A stretch of 64,000 bases of DNA, taken from Halichondria panicea (lineage: Eukaryota; Porifera; Demospongiae; Suberitida; Halichondriidae). The stretch is taken from NCBI RefSeq assembly GCF_963675165.1, contig NC_087383.1:1093399-1157398 (forward strand), read 5' to 3'. Below are positions 9,691-20,879 of the stretch, one piece after another; position 1 is the first letter of the stretch, and each line of letters begins with the position of its first letter. Under the pieces are notes generated by a model. That model was not told the DNA's origin and searched no databases. It saw nothing but the letters and a program-made list of their open reading frames with translations. Made by a program: the position numbers and the translations under genes.

Positions 9691-11373
9691 ATGTATCAAG
9701 AAGAGCTGGAACACATGAAGGCTACCATTGCAGATGAAGGGAAGAAGAGACACACACTCCAAAACCTCGACTGCTTTGTACTAGACAATTCCATAAGAGA
9801 GAGCACTGTAGGCCAATTGCGCGGTCACACCATCGAGAACAAATGGAAAATCTACAATGAAGCGAAGAAATGCGGCTTTAAGAACATCATAGTCGCGGCC
9901 TTCTCGCATATGACACAAGTTGATGACATGTTCATCAAAGAGCTAATGGAAAATGGTGAAGATCCAAGCACACTCTATGCATTCTCTGAAGTCACAGCAG
10001 GCATTTCGAAAGGAGTGATCGACAGAGAAACCATACCAGTTGGTTTAGCTAAGATGAAAGAACATGGGCTAATAAACCCAATCATTGAAGTCGATCTTGC
10101 CAACAAATCTATCAACTGGGAGTCATGTTCAGTGAAAGATATTTGCGATTTGGTCATGAAATGGATTGAATGGTCTCGTACTAATCTTTCAAAGGATTCC
10201 AAAATTTTTGTCAACTTTAGGGATTTCCCGATAGCAATGACTCAAGTGCCAGAACGTGTACTCGCTGCAGTTGACTACTTTGCATCCCTGCCACAGGAGA
10301 AACGATTGCTGGGTATCATTTTTGAGGACCCTACTGGAGACTACTTACCGGAAGAAGTTGGAGCATGGACGACAGCTGTACGAAAAGTGATGAATGCCAG
10401 GAAATGGAATGACGGGCTTTTGCTGGTTCACGTGCACAAGAAGTGGGGACTGGCTGAAACTGTACAACTGGAGAGCTTATCCTGTGGAGCTGATGGTATT
10501 TGGGCCAGTCTAGCTGAAGAGGGAGCAGCCATGGGCCATGCTTGCTCATCCATCACCCTGATGAATTTAATTCGAATGGGAAACAAAAAAGTACTTGAGC
10601 GATATAACTGCACCTATCTGCGAAAAGCTGCAATAGCTGTTACTAATATCACTACTGGTGATGACCCTCACCCCAAGCAGGTGGTGTACGGGGAGAGAGC
10701 TTTAGATATTAGTTTTGATTTTGGTGGTATCGCTGGGGGCCGTGTGGGAAAAGGTGAATTTGATATTGCGAAATTCTTTGGTGAGGAACCACCTGTTAGA
10801 ATCAGCACACTTGCTTCAACTGCCATGATTATCACTCGGCTCAAAGAGCTGTTTGGAAGCAATCCACAATTCAACGAGCAGATAGCTGAAAAGATGAAAG
10901 AAGTTATGCTGGAAGATCTCCGTAACAACAGGAAGGAAGAGTACATGAGTGAAGCAGGCCTGGGTGTGCTGTTTGATCGATCTGGAGGGAAACTAACGAA
11001 GAAGATGGGAGATGTAATTGCTGACATGGAAGCAGGAACAGATTTTGAGAAACTCCTAGTTGAGGAAGTCAAAGAGAGGTGGAACACATGGGACCTTCAA
11101 GACGAGGTACATGGGAACGATGCTCTGCAGTTTGACTCGTTCTACAATGGCTTCATGGCACCCTACTTTGGTTGTTTCATATGCGACGATACTATGGCAG
11201 GACTAAAGGCAATAGACATGGATAATGATGGGTTGGTCGAATGGAAGGAATTCCTTGCCTATCTGAAGTGGGCTATTCGCGAATATAAGGTCAAGACGGC
11301 TGATGAGCTGTTGTCGATCACATTTCGTAAAGGAATCATTCCTGCTATGCGTGATGAACTATGTCAGTCTTAA
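9691..11373 (+). CDS. HMGL-like (DRE-TIM) protein with C-terminal EF-hand, copy 2
   Basis: Intact single-exon gene, 560 residues, the same start and length as copy 1. D32/R36/E37, the HVH pair and the EF-hand loop DMDNDGLVEWKE are all kept. It shares subtype markers with copy 4 (EDPTGDY, TYLRKAA, GGIAGGR, AYLKWAIREYKVKTA) that differ from copies 1 and 3, so two subtypes alternate along the array. It lies between the decayed POLG exon at 7272 and the second set of POLG 3' exons. Most changes from copy 1 are conservative, suggesting constraint on the protein. Confidence 0.85.
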   Translation: MYQEELEHMKATIADEGKKRHTLQNLDCFVLDNSIRESTVGQLRGHTIENKWKIYNEAKKCGFKNIIVAAFSHMTQVDDMFIKELMENGEDPSTLYAFSEVTAGISKGVIDRETIPVGLAKMKEHGLINPIIEVDLANKSINWESCSVKDICDLVMKWIEWSRTNLSKDSKIFVNFRDFPIAMTQVPERVLAAVDYFASLPQEKRLLGIIFEDPTGDYLPEEVGAWTTAVRKVMNARKWNDGLLLVHVHKKWGLAETVQLESLSCGADGIWASLAEEGAAMGHACSSITLMNLIRMGNKKVLERYNCTYLRKAAIAVTNITTGDDPHPKQVVYGERALDISFDFGGIAGGRVGKGEFDIAKFFGEEPPVRISTLASTAMIITRLKELFGSNPQFNEQIAEKMKEVMLEDLRNNRKEEYMSEAGLGVLFDRSGGKLTKKMGDVIADMEAGTDFEKLLVEEVKERWNTWDLQDEVHGNDALQFDSFYNGFMAPYFGCFICDDTMAGLKAIDMDNDGLVEWKEFLAYLKWAIREYKVKTADELLSITFRKGIIPAMRDELCQS

Positions 11374-11460
11374 AAGATTGCTCTCTGGAACACATAATTA
11401 TAGTAGCTTAATTAGTAATGTTGTACATGAACATAATTTTTATTGCATGCATTATCTATA

Positions 11461-11738
11461 GAAGTGCGTGGGAGTTAGATACTCCAAAATAAATATATAC
11501 ATAAAGTACATTCAAGATTCCAAGTATAAAACGTTGAATCTGAAACTGCATAACCAAATGACAACAGGAAGTATTTCCCCTTTACTATGTGTACGCACTT
11601 CTATAAACAATGCACACAGTAAACAGGAAATACTTCCTGTTGTCATTTGGTTATGCAGTTTCAAATTCCATTTGTGTAACATTTTATACTTGGAATCTAT
11701 ATTTATTTCGGAGTATATCCGACTCCCACTGTGTGCAT
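11461..11738. mobile_element. Long inverted repeat (fold-back MITE) after copy 2
   Basis: The left arm (about 11467-11585) and the right arm (about 11600-11735) are imperfect reverse complements: GTGGGAGTTAGATACTCC pairs with GGAGTATATCCGACTCCCAC, and CATAACCAAATGACAACAGG pairs with CCTGTTGTCATTTGGTTATG. It lies where a second gene copy begins shortly after, so it may mark or have eased the local duplication of copies 2 and 3. Confidence 0.65.
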
Positions 11739-12058
11739 GGCCAGCTATAGTCTTCTTGACAACGAAGCCTTGTGCATTGCATGTCTATATATAGATATAG
11801 AACTGCAGAGATATACTCCTTTCTTGACTATAGAATTTCCGAGGCCATAGTTTAAAAATTCCTTCTTTATAACCTTGAATTTCCGGGATCGATTTCAACG
11901 CAAATATAGACTTTAGTCTGCATATAAATATGATAGTTATAAGCACCTCAGACTATATATATATATATATAGTTTCCTTTAAACTGCCTGAACGTGATAA
12001 GTTAAGATTGTGAAACGGTGAAGCAGTTTATTGTTAAGCTTAGTGTTGTGCACATGCA

Positions 12059-13740
12059 ATGTATCAAGAAGAGCTGGAACACATAAAGGCTGTCATTGCA
12101 GATGAAGGAAAGAAGAGACACACACTCCAAAACCTCGACTGCTTTGTACTGGACAATTCCATAAGAGAGAGCACTGTAGGCCAATTGCGTGGTCACACCA
12201 TCGAGAACAAATGGAAAATCTACAATGAAGTGAAGAAATGCGGCTTTAAGAACATTATAGTCGCGGCTTTCTCGCATATGACACGAGTTGATGACATGTT
12301 TATCAAAGAGCTAATGGAAAATGGTGAAGATCCAAGCACACTCTATGCATTCTCTGAAGTCACAGAAGGCATTTCGAAAGGATTGATCGACAGAGAAACC
12401 ATACCAGTTGGTCTAGCTAAGATGAAAGAACATGGGCTAATGAACCCAATCATTGAAGTCGATCTTGCCAACACATCTGTCAATTGGGAGTCATGTTCAG
12501 TGAAAGATATTTGCGATTTGGTCATAAAATGGATGAATGGTCTCGTACTAATCTTTCAAAGGATTCCAAAACATTCATCAACTTTAGGGATTTCCCAATA
12601 GCAATGACTCAAGTGCCAGAACGTGTGCTCGCTGCAGTTGACTACTTTGCATCCCTGCTACAGGAGAAACGATTGCTGGGTATCATTTTTGAGGAACCCA
12701 CTGGAGACTACTTACCGGAAGAAGTTGGAGCATGGACGACTGCTGTACAAAAAGTGATGAATGCCAGGAAATGGAATGACGGGCTTTTGCTGGTTCACGT
12801 GCACAAGAAGTGGGGACTGGCTGAAACTGTACAACTGGAGAGCTTATGCTGTGGAGCTGATGGTATTTGGGCCAGTCTAGCTGAAGAGGGAGCAGCCATG
12901 GGCCATGCTTGCTCATCCATCACCTTGATGAATCTAATTCGAATGGGGAACAAGAAAGTACTTGAGCGATATAACTGCACTCATCTGCGAAAAGCTGCAA
13001 TAGCTGTTACTAATATCACTACCGGTGATGACCCTCACTCCAAGCAGGTGGTGTACAGGGAGAGAGCTTTAGATATTAGCTTTGATTTTGGCAGCATTGC
13101 TGGGGGCCTTGTGGGAAAAGGTGAATTTGATATTGCGGAATTCTTTGGTGAGAAACCACCGGTTAGGATCAGCACACTTGCTTCAACTGCCATGATTATC
13201 ACTCGGCTCAAAGAGCTGTTTGGAAGCAATCCACAATTCAACGAGCAGATCGCTGAAAAGATGAAAGAAGTTATGCTGGAAGATCTCTGTAGCAACAGGA
13301 AGGAAGAATACATGAGTGAAGCAGGCCTGGGTGTGTTGTTTGATCGATCTGGAGGGAAACTAACGAAGAAGATGAGAGATGTAATCGCTGACATGGAAGC
13401 AGGAACAGATCTTGAGAAACGCCTCGTTATGGAAGTTAAAGAGAGGTGGGACACATGGGACCTTCAAGACGAGGTACAGGGGGATGATGCTCTGCAGTTT
13501 GACTCGTTCTACAATGGCTTCATGGCACCCTACTTTGGTTGTTTCAAATGCGACGATACTATGGCAGGACTAAAGGCAATAGACATGGATAATGATGGGT
13601 TGGTCGATTGGAACGAATTCCTTGTCTATCTGAAGTGGGCTATTCACGAATATGACATCAAAACTGCTGATGAGCTGTTGTCGATCACATTTCGTAAAGG
13701 AATCATTCCTGCCATGCGTGATGAACTACGACAGTCTTAA
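12059..13740 (+). pseudogene. HMGL-like/EF-hand protein, copy 3, with one frameshift
   Basis: Nearly identical to copy 1 over its whole length, but one T is missing near 12534 (GGATGAATGG instead of GGATTGAATGG). The first frame (12059-12601) therefore leaves the family sequence after about residue 158; the second half (from about 12535 to 13740) continues in the next frame with HVH and EF-hand intact. No other lesion is seen, so this is either a very young pseudogene or a base-call error. Confidence 0.8.
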
Positions 13741-14594
13741 AAAATTGCTGTCTGGAACACATAATTAGTAGCTTAATTAGATCTATAGTAATGTTAACAT
13801 ACTATTTGTAGTGTGAACTTATAGCAACACAATTATAATTACTCCAACGTTTCTCTTTGTACCTTGTGTACTTATAAGTAATGTTTATAATTATTTGACT
13901 ACGCCAAAACATCATTATAATTATATGCAATTAGCTATATGATACCCAGACAGATGTAATAGTCATCAGTTTCAATGTTTACACAAGTATATACAATATG
14001 CACAGTGGTCGCGTTATAGGGCCATCACCTCATAAGTGCACTGATATATAATAGGACTCAGGTGAAAAGGACACTCGTTCCACTCTCAGCAACCAGGGTT
14101 GTAGTCACACCAGCTAGCTGAAAGTGATGGGGCATGGAGTGTTACAATGATTACCAATATCAGTAACATTGAAAGAAGCGCAGTTGTACAATTTGTAAAC
14201 AGAAGCCTTATTAATGCTGTACTGCACAACATTTTAATAATGTTAAAAAAACCTCCAGTTTAGCTATACATAGCTGATATAATTATCGCCTTTAAAAACA
14301 GGACTACTATAGGCATAAATTATGCCTCGGTGTGCGCATGCACAAGCGTAGCGTGTTTGTGTGTCTGTCTGTGTAGATTGCTACAGCTGTTCAATCTGTT
14401 TTAAATACAAGTAAGAGCGCTTCCATAGTTCTAGTCACGGATTTCATTTTTTGGATTTTGATTCGCAAAATAATGCTTAGAGGTTTGGTGTCTCCACCCA
14501 GGTATTAGCACCCGTGGTGCTTTCATAGTGTTATAGTATTGTTGTTAAGAATCATAAAGCTGGAAGTTCATATATACCCTCACAACGGTTGCAG
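13741..14594. other. Copy of the 3207-4012 intron segment
   Basis: Closely matches 3207-4012. No exon. Relative to set A it carries extra bases near 14470-14530 just before the first POLG exon. Confidence 0.5.
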
Positions 14595-16371
14595 GTACAA
14601 GCTGAGCAAAAAGGGTCAGAGTGTGGCAGGGGACATGGATCTGCCTCTGGTGGACAGCTGTCTAGTCTCCCACGACAACTGGAAGCTAATCTGTGAAGTG
14701 CATGGATACCACAGGTACACGACTACCCAGCATCAGATTACCCTAATTAGCCTTGTATGTACATGTACGTGCATGTGCACTTAGAATTGGAATGTTCATG
14801 TAGCTATTATTATAATAGTTATCGCCTCTTGATCACCATTTTTTAAAGACGGCGATGCATGTACATGTATTTTAGCAGATCGTGCCATGCAGCAACTTCC
14901 ACCCTGGCCTCCTAGTTGTCGACCTAGCATTATGATTATTTTCATTGCCCCCCCCTCCCTCTTCTTTTTCCTCCCTCTAGTGCCAGCAAGATGCTCTCCT
15001 CCCGAGTGTGGTACGGTGGTAGTGAGTCTCACCTGTTCAACAAGCTGGAGAGTATTGCCCTCTCTAACCATCCCTCCACCCCCGTACTGGCCGCCTCCCT
15101 CACAAGAGCACTCGAGAAACAACACGTCGGAAATCAGGTGACTAAATATTGCATCTTATTTAGCTATTGAGCTGTATAGAAGAATTTTACAAGCAAGGAA
15201 CTATACTGTACACTAGCTCTGTATGCAGTAAATTATTTGATCTATATTGTACTACGCAATTTTATTTGTATTTTGTCTATTTTCTTGCCTCTCGATCAGC
15301 TGCAATAGTATTATTTCTGCTATTCCCCGCTCTCACACACACACAACAGTTCCAGCCCAGTCGAGTGAACTGGGTGGTCCAGTCATCAGCCGTTGACTAC
15401 CTCCATCTTCTCCTCGTCTCTTGTCAATGGATGTTCCAATGCTTCAACATCTCCGGCCGTTTCTGCATCAGCATCCATGATGAGGTAACTAGGTCATACA
15501 CACATGTACACATGTACTGCTCAAGTCGTACTATGTAGCTAGCTATACACATATAATATGACATTATGTGTATAATATTTTCCATATCTTTCATATTAGC
15601 ATGAAATTTAGAAATCAGAAGTTAGGCCACTAGAACTATGACTGTCTGAAGCTGCTGTATAATTATATGCTAATTGTACATATATGTATGTGTAGTAACG
15701 ACACTCTCCCCACACGCAGGTACGCTATCTAGTGAAGAGTGAGGATCGGTACAGAGCAGGCCTAGCTCTCCAGTATGCCAACCTGTACACCAGAGCTATG
15801 TTCTCCCACAAGCTGGGACTTCAAGACCTACCAATGGTACACGATTATCTGCATGGCCGCTGTTGATGATTTTTGTAGTGTACGGTACTTTCGTAATTGT
15901 ACGTGTAATTCATGACTGTGTTATTAGGAAAGGGGCGTGTAAAATGTGTGTGGCTTATTATTGCCCCACCCCCTCTCTCCCTTGCAGTCTGTGGCGTTCT
16001 TCAGTGGTGTGGATGTGGACAGAGTACTTAGGAAGGAGGCCACCCTCGATTGCAAGACGCCCTCCAACCCTCTCGGTATGGAAAAAGGACACGGCATCCC
16101 CAATGGTAACGACACATGCACGAGTATAAATCAAGCTATATATGGTACAAAGAGTTAAAAGTGCATGCATATTTCCATCCTATAATTATACAATACCTTA
16201 AATTGGTTGGTACTTCTCATAAAGACCCCACGAAATATGCTGAGTTAGCACTCCTACTTCATTCCTATATATACTTATTATTTGTTCATGTTATGTTTTT
16301 ACCACTCTCCAGGTGAGGTGCTGGATATCTATCAACTGATTGACAAGACAAACGGACAATTAATTAAATGA
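14595..16371 (+). pseudogene. POLG: POLG 3' exons, set B (orphan duplicate)
   Basis: Six exons matching set A: 14595-14714, 14981-15137, 15350-15485, 15720-15836, 15988-16105, 16313-16371. All are open and all splice sites are kept, yet the only upstream POLG exon of this unit (7272-7414) is broken and the rest of the gene is absent, so a full polymerase cannot be made from it. I call it a pseudogene by context; late exons could still be used by alternative splicing from the true gene. Confidence 0.7.
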
Positions 16372-16484
16372 TTTGTGTTTATTTTTGTGGTATCAAAGAC
16401 TGTCACAGTGTATCATTTTTTATGCTCGTAAAGTGATTAACAATAATTGATTGACCGTCAGGACATAATTATTAAAGTGATCGT

Positions 16485-16581
16485 TGGCAATTTCTTTCTT
16501 TACTGCCTCCACCCCGCGCTGACAGCTGCCGACAATACTCTACTTCCGTCTATCCATCACACTCTCCGCCATTGCCTTCAC
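16485..16581 (-). pseudogene. ARL15: Decayed copy of the ARL15 last exon (unit 2)
   Basis: Same content as 5885-5981, including the Trp-to-stop change, so the lesion predates the split of these two units. After about 16650 the sequence departs from the intact ARL15 locus, which locates one duplication join. Confidence 0.75.
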
Positions 16582-16994
16582 CTGCATACACGGGAGAGTT
16601 TAATATTGTTTACCATTAATTTGTGCTAATTATAACTGTAGCTATAATCACAGCTTTCGCTATTTTTAACCTCAATCTCAATTTTCAACACACATTGGCC
16701 TTTTCTTACTAAGGCCACACCAAATTGATCTTATATTTCACGGACTTTTAATCCAAAACAGACCAGGGTGGCGGGCAAAAAAAGAAAAAAATTGATGAAT
16801 ATCATTATAAAACCACAAACGGAGTCACAACACACCACAAAAAGTCACTTTACACAACAAGGTAGTAGTTTTAAATTTGGCAAATTTTGATGTTAAAGCT
16901 TCCTTGTCTATACTAATGAAAGCGAAGCAAAAGCTAAAAAGCTTGAACTTACACGTTAGCAGCTAGCTAACTACACACGGCCTTTATTCGACTC

Positions 16995-17126
16995 AATTAT
17001 GGTCGTTTCTATGGAGCAGGGACACTGTTCATCGATGCTCCTACGGACGTTTAACCCCTCCCTCACTGCGGCAGAGGTAACGGAGAAAGCTGAGCTACTG
17101 TATATATCCACCAAAGGAGTTAGAAT
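16995..17126 (+). pseudogene. POLG: Decayed POLG palm exon (unit 3)
   Basis: Matches 7272-7414. Here the end is intact and reads KAELLYISTKGVR before GTAAGT, which continues in phase into the YKLSKKG exon exactly as in polymerase gamma. A 2-base deletion (ATCGATGCTC for ATCGAGCTGCTC near 17035) shifts the frame. The two copies are broken by different lesions, so they decayed independently. Confidence 0.7.
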
Positions 17127-17620
17127 GTAAGTAGCCAATCGTGTAATGTGCTGTTCTAAGAACTCTGTGTGTGATTATGCCATGGACTGGTGTGTGTGTG
17201 TGTATAATTATATGCGCAAGTGAGGTATACGGTGCATTAGCCTCGATCCCAGGCCGCTTTTCCTCGAAGGCTTTTGAGGCCTTGTGAAGGAGGCTAACGG
17301 TGTGTCTGTCTGTGTATAGAGTGTTACAGCTGCTCAATGATAAATGAAGTGCAAGTAAGAGCTTCTATAGGCTAGTTGTTTGTTAGCTGCAAGAGTCAGA
17401 AAATAGCTGCAAAGCTGTACGGCAGCAGCCATTGTGAACTCTGACCTCTATGCAGCAATGTCATAACAATACTAAACTTCCTGTCATCATAGATCTATCC
17501 TTGAAAATTGAAGATCATGCATCTCTAGCCATTAGACTGCTGTTTCATTAATTAAGCTCCTCTTCCATAACACTGTTTTACTCGTTGCTCTAAATTGTGT
17601 TTAATGTATATGGAATTATG

Positions 17621-18275
17621 TACATGGAATTGTATTGTCACTGTCAACAATACTATAATTATTATACAATATACAAAGTAAATAAAATATTAATGACATA
17701 CACTGTAAACCAAGCTGATGTTGAGCAAGGCTCTGTGTTGAACTTGGGACATAGACATTGTTATGCAATAAGAAGAAAGAATATATTCAGTACATTAAAG
17801 ATTCAAGTATAAATGTTACCCTAAGCTAAAGTTTGTGCACAAATTGATCTTGAAACCAATGGACAGCAGGAAGTATTTCCAGCCAGGAAGTACTTACATG
17901 GAATTGTATTGTCACTGTCAACAATACTATAATTATTATACAATATACAAAGTAAACAAATGACATACACTGTAAACCAAGCTGATGTTGAGCAAGGCTC
18001 TGTGTAGCCTCGGTCCCAGGCCGTTTTTTTTTAATAGAACGAAGTTGAAAAATACGTAGTAGGCGACCTATAGTGTTCAATTGGAGACGGATCGGCCTGG
18101 GATCGAGGCTAGGCTCTGTGTTGAACTTGGGACATAGACATTGTTATGCAATAAGAAGAAAGAATATATTCAGTACATTCAAGATTCAAGTATAAATGTT
18201 ACACTAAGCTAAAGTTTGTGCACAAATTGATCTTGAAACCAATGGACAGCAGGAAGTATTTCCAGCCAGGAAGTA
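17621..18275. repeat. Tandem array, ~260-bp unit x2, with MITE insertion
   Basis: Paralogue of the array at 7906-8792 with two main units (about 17621 and 17894). The second is interrupted by the element at 18006-18110. Confidence 0.7.
18006..18110. mobile_element. 105-bp MITE with AGCCTCGGTCCCAGGCCG ends
   Basis: Begins AGCCTCGGTCCCAGGCCG and ends CGGCCTGGGATCGAGGCT, its near-perfect inverse. AGGCTCTGTGT is present on both sides (17995-18005 and 18111-18121) and only once in the uninterrupted repeat units, so the target duplication is about 9-11 bp. Confidence 0.75.
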
Positions 18276-18471
18276 CTTCTGACCATTCTACTGTGTGCAT
18301 TGTATATAGAAGTGCATGGGGTCGGATATACTCCTATTCATGGCACTCAGCTTGTCGTACCCACCACCGGATAAAGTATATCCTTGTGCATTGTCTATAT
18401 ATAGAAGTGCATGGAAGTTGGATGCTCCCCTGTTCATACACCTAACCGGATAAAGTAGTCTTGTGCATTGT

Positions 18472-18671
18472 CTAGAATGTTTTGCGAGCATCAAACATTT
18501 GCAAACTTTGCGATGGTTGATCAATTCGCAACAATAAAATCCGCAAAACCTATATTATTACTAGTAAATACACACGATCCTTGCCAGAACGCAATAGTTA
18601 GATCGCAAAGGGTCAAAATTTCTGCTGATTTGGCTCATTTGCAAAGGTTTTTCATCCGCAAAACATTCTAG
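18472..18671. mobile_element. 200-bp MITE with CTAGAATGTTTTGCG ends (second copy)
   Basis: Paralogous to 8978-9177, same ends and length, a few substitutions. Duplicated together with its unit rather than inserted anew. Confidence 0.7.
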
Positions 18672-19166
18672 TAATACGGTATATAGAAGTGCGTAGGAGT
18701 TGGATACTCCTATTCGTGCACTCCTACCCACACATCATTTGATAGTTACGCAACTTTGGTCAATCGCACACGCCACATGATGATGTTATGTAGCTAGTTA
18801 AATTCCACTAGAACAAAACTTGATTAGTCCCTTCCCTTGTGGATGTAGGACTGTGTTGCCAGCCAGTCTACTGGACAACGTAGCCATTGTCTAGATTGAA
18901 CTGCAGAGATACTCCTTTCAACCTTGACTACAACATTTCCTGGGCCATAAGTTTAGTCAATTTTAAAACTTCAAATACCATTGGATTCCTTCCTTTCAAC
19001 CTTGACCACAGAATTTCCGGGGCCGAACTCAACATAAATAAACATGGTAATTATATAAGCACCATAGACTATATAATATAGTGTCCTTTAAACTGCCTGA
19101 ACGTGATAAGTTAAGATATTGTGAAACGGTATTAAAGTGAAGCAGTTTATTAGTGTTGTACATGCA

Positions 19167-20879
19167 ATGTATCAAGAAGAGCTGGAACACATAAAGGCTG
19201 CCATTGCAGATGAAGGAAAGAAGAGACACACACTCCAAAACCTCGACTGCTTTGTACTGGACAATTCCATAAGAGAGAGTACTGTAGGCCAATTGCGCGG
19301 TCACACCATTGAGAACAAATGGAAAATCTACAATGAAGTGAAGAAATGCGGCTTTAAGAACATCATAGTCGCGGCTTTCTCACATATGACACGAGTTGAT
19401 GACATGTTCATCAAAGAGCTGATGGAAAATGGTGAAGATCCAAGCACACTCTATGCATTCTCTGAAGTCACAGCATGCATTTCGAAAGGAGTGATCGACA
19501 GAGAAACCATACCAGTTGGTTTAGCTAAGATGAAAGAACATGGGCTAATAAACCCAATCATTGAAGTCGATCTTGCCAATAAATCTGTCAACTGGGAGTC
19601 ATGTTCAGTGAAAGATATTTGCGATTTGGTCATGAAATGGATTGAATGGTCTCGTACTAATCTTTCAAAGGATTCCCAAATTTTCGTCAACTTTAGGGAT
19701 TTCCCGATAGCAATGACTCAAGTGCCAGAACGTGTACTCGCTACAGTTGACTACTTTGCATCCCTGCCACAGGAGAAACGATTGCTGGGTATCATTTTCG
19801 AGGACCCTACTGGAGACTACTTACCGGAAGAAGTTGGAGCATGGACAACAGCTGTACGAAAACTGATGAATGCCAGGAAATGGAATAACGGGCTTTTGCT
19901 GGTTCACGTGCACAAGAAGTGGGGACTGGCTGAAACTGTACAACTGGAGAGCTTATCCTGTGGAGCTGATGGTATTTGGGCCAGTCTAGCTGAAGAGGGA
20001 GCAGCCATGGGCCATGCTTGCTCATCCATCACCCTGACGAATTTAATTCGAATGGGAAACAAAAAAGTACTTGAGCGATATAACTGCACCTATCTGCGAA
20101 AAGCTGCAATAGCTGTTACTAATATCACTACTGGTGATGACCCTCACCCTAAGCAGGTGGTGTACGGGGAGAGAGCTTTAGATATTAGTTTTGATTTTGG
20201 TGGTATCGCTGGGGGCCGTGTGGGAAAAGGTGAATTCGATATTGCGAAATTCTTTGGTGAGAAACCACCGGTTAGAATCAGCACACTTGCTTCAACTGCC
20301 ATGATTATCACTCGGCTCAAAGAGCTGTTTGGAAGCAATCCACAATTCAACGAGCAGATAGCTGAAAAGATGAAAGAAGTTATGCTGGAAGATCTCCGTA
20401 GCAACAGGAAGGAAGAGTACATGAGTGAAGCAGGCCTGGGTGTGTTGTTTGATCGATCTGGAGGGAAACTAACGAAGAAGATGGGAGATGTAATTGCTGA
20501 CATGGAAGCAGGAACAGATTTTGAGAAACTCCTGGTTGCGGAAGTCAAAGAGAGATGGGACACATGGGACCTTCAAGACGAGGTACAGGGGGATGATGCC
20601 ATGCAGTTCGACTCATTCTACAATGGCTTCATGGCACCCTACTTTGGTTGTTTCAAATGCGACGATACTATGGCAGGACTAAAGGCAATAGACATGGATA
20701 ATGATGGGTTGGTCGAATGGAAGGAATTCCTTGCCTATCTGAAGTGGGCTATTCGCGAATATAAGGTCAAGACTGCTGATGAGCTGTTGTCGATCACATT
20801 TCGTAAAGGAATCATTCCTGCTATGCGTGATGAACTATGTCAGTCTGAAAAGATTGCTGTCTGGAAATTAGTAGCTTAA
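19167..20879 (+). CDS. HMGL-like (DRE-TIM) protein with C-terminal EF-hand, copy 4
   Basis: Single exon. I take the start at the MYQEELEH methionine shared by all copies; an upstream in-frame ATG at 19137 would add ten residues. All signature residues and the EF-hand loop DMDNDGLVEWKE are kept. The family stop (TCTTAA) has become TCTGAA, so the protein runs on ten residues and ends SEKIAVWKLVA. Coding sequence is of the copy 2 subtype, but the 3' flank from about 20930 resembles that of copies 1 and 3, which points to a recombinant. It lies in the intron before POLG set C. Confidence 0.83.
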   Translation: MYQEELEHIKAAIADEGKKRHTLQNLDCFVLDNSIRESTVGQLRGHTIENKWKIYNEVKKCGFKNIIVAAFSHMTRVDDMFIKELMENGEDPSTLYAFSEVTACISKGVIDRETIPVGLAKMKEHGLINPIIEVDLANKSVNWESCSVKDICDLVMKWIEWSRTNLSKDSQIFVNFRDFPIAMTQVPERVLATVDYFASLPQEKRLLGIIFEDPTGDYLPEEVGAWTTAVRKLMNARKWNNGLLLVHVHKKWGLAETVQLESLSCGADGIWASLAEEGAAMGHACSSITLTNLIRMGNKKVLERYNCTYLRKAAIAVTNITTGDDPHPKQVVYGERALDISFDFGGIAGGRVGKGEFDIAKFFGEKPPVRISTLASTAMIITRLKELFGSNPQFNEQIAEKMKEVMLEDLRSNRKEEYMSEAGLGVLFDRSGGKLTKKMGDVIADMEAGTDFEKLLVAEVKERWDTWDLQDEVQGDDAMQFDSFYNGFMAPYFGCFKCDDTMAGLKAIDMDNDGLVEWKEFLAYLKWAIREYKVKTADELLSITFRKGIIPAMRDELCQSEKIAVWKLVA

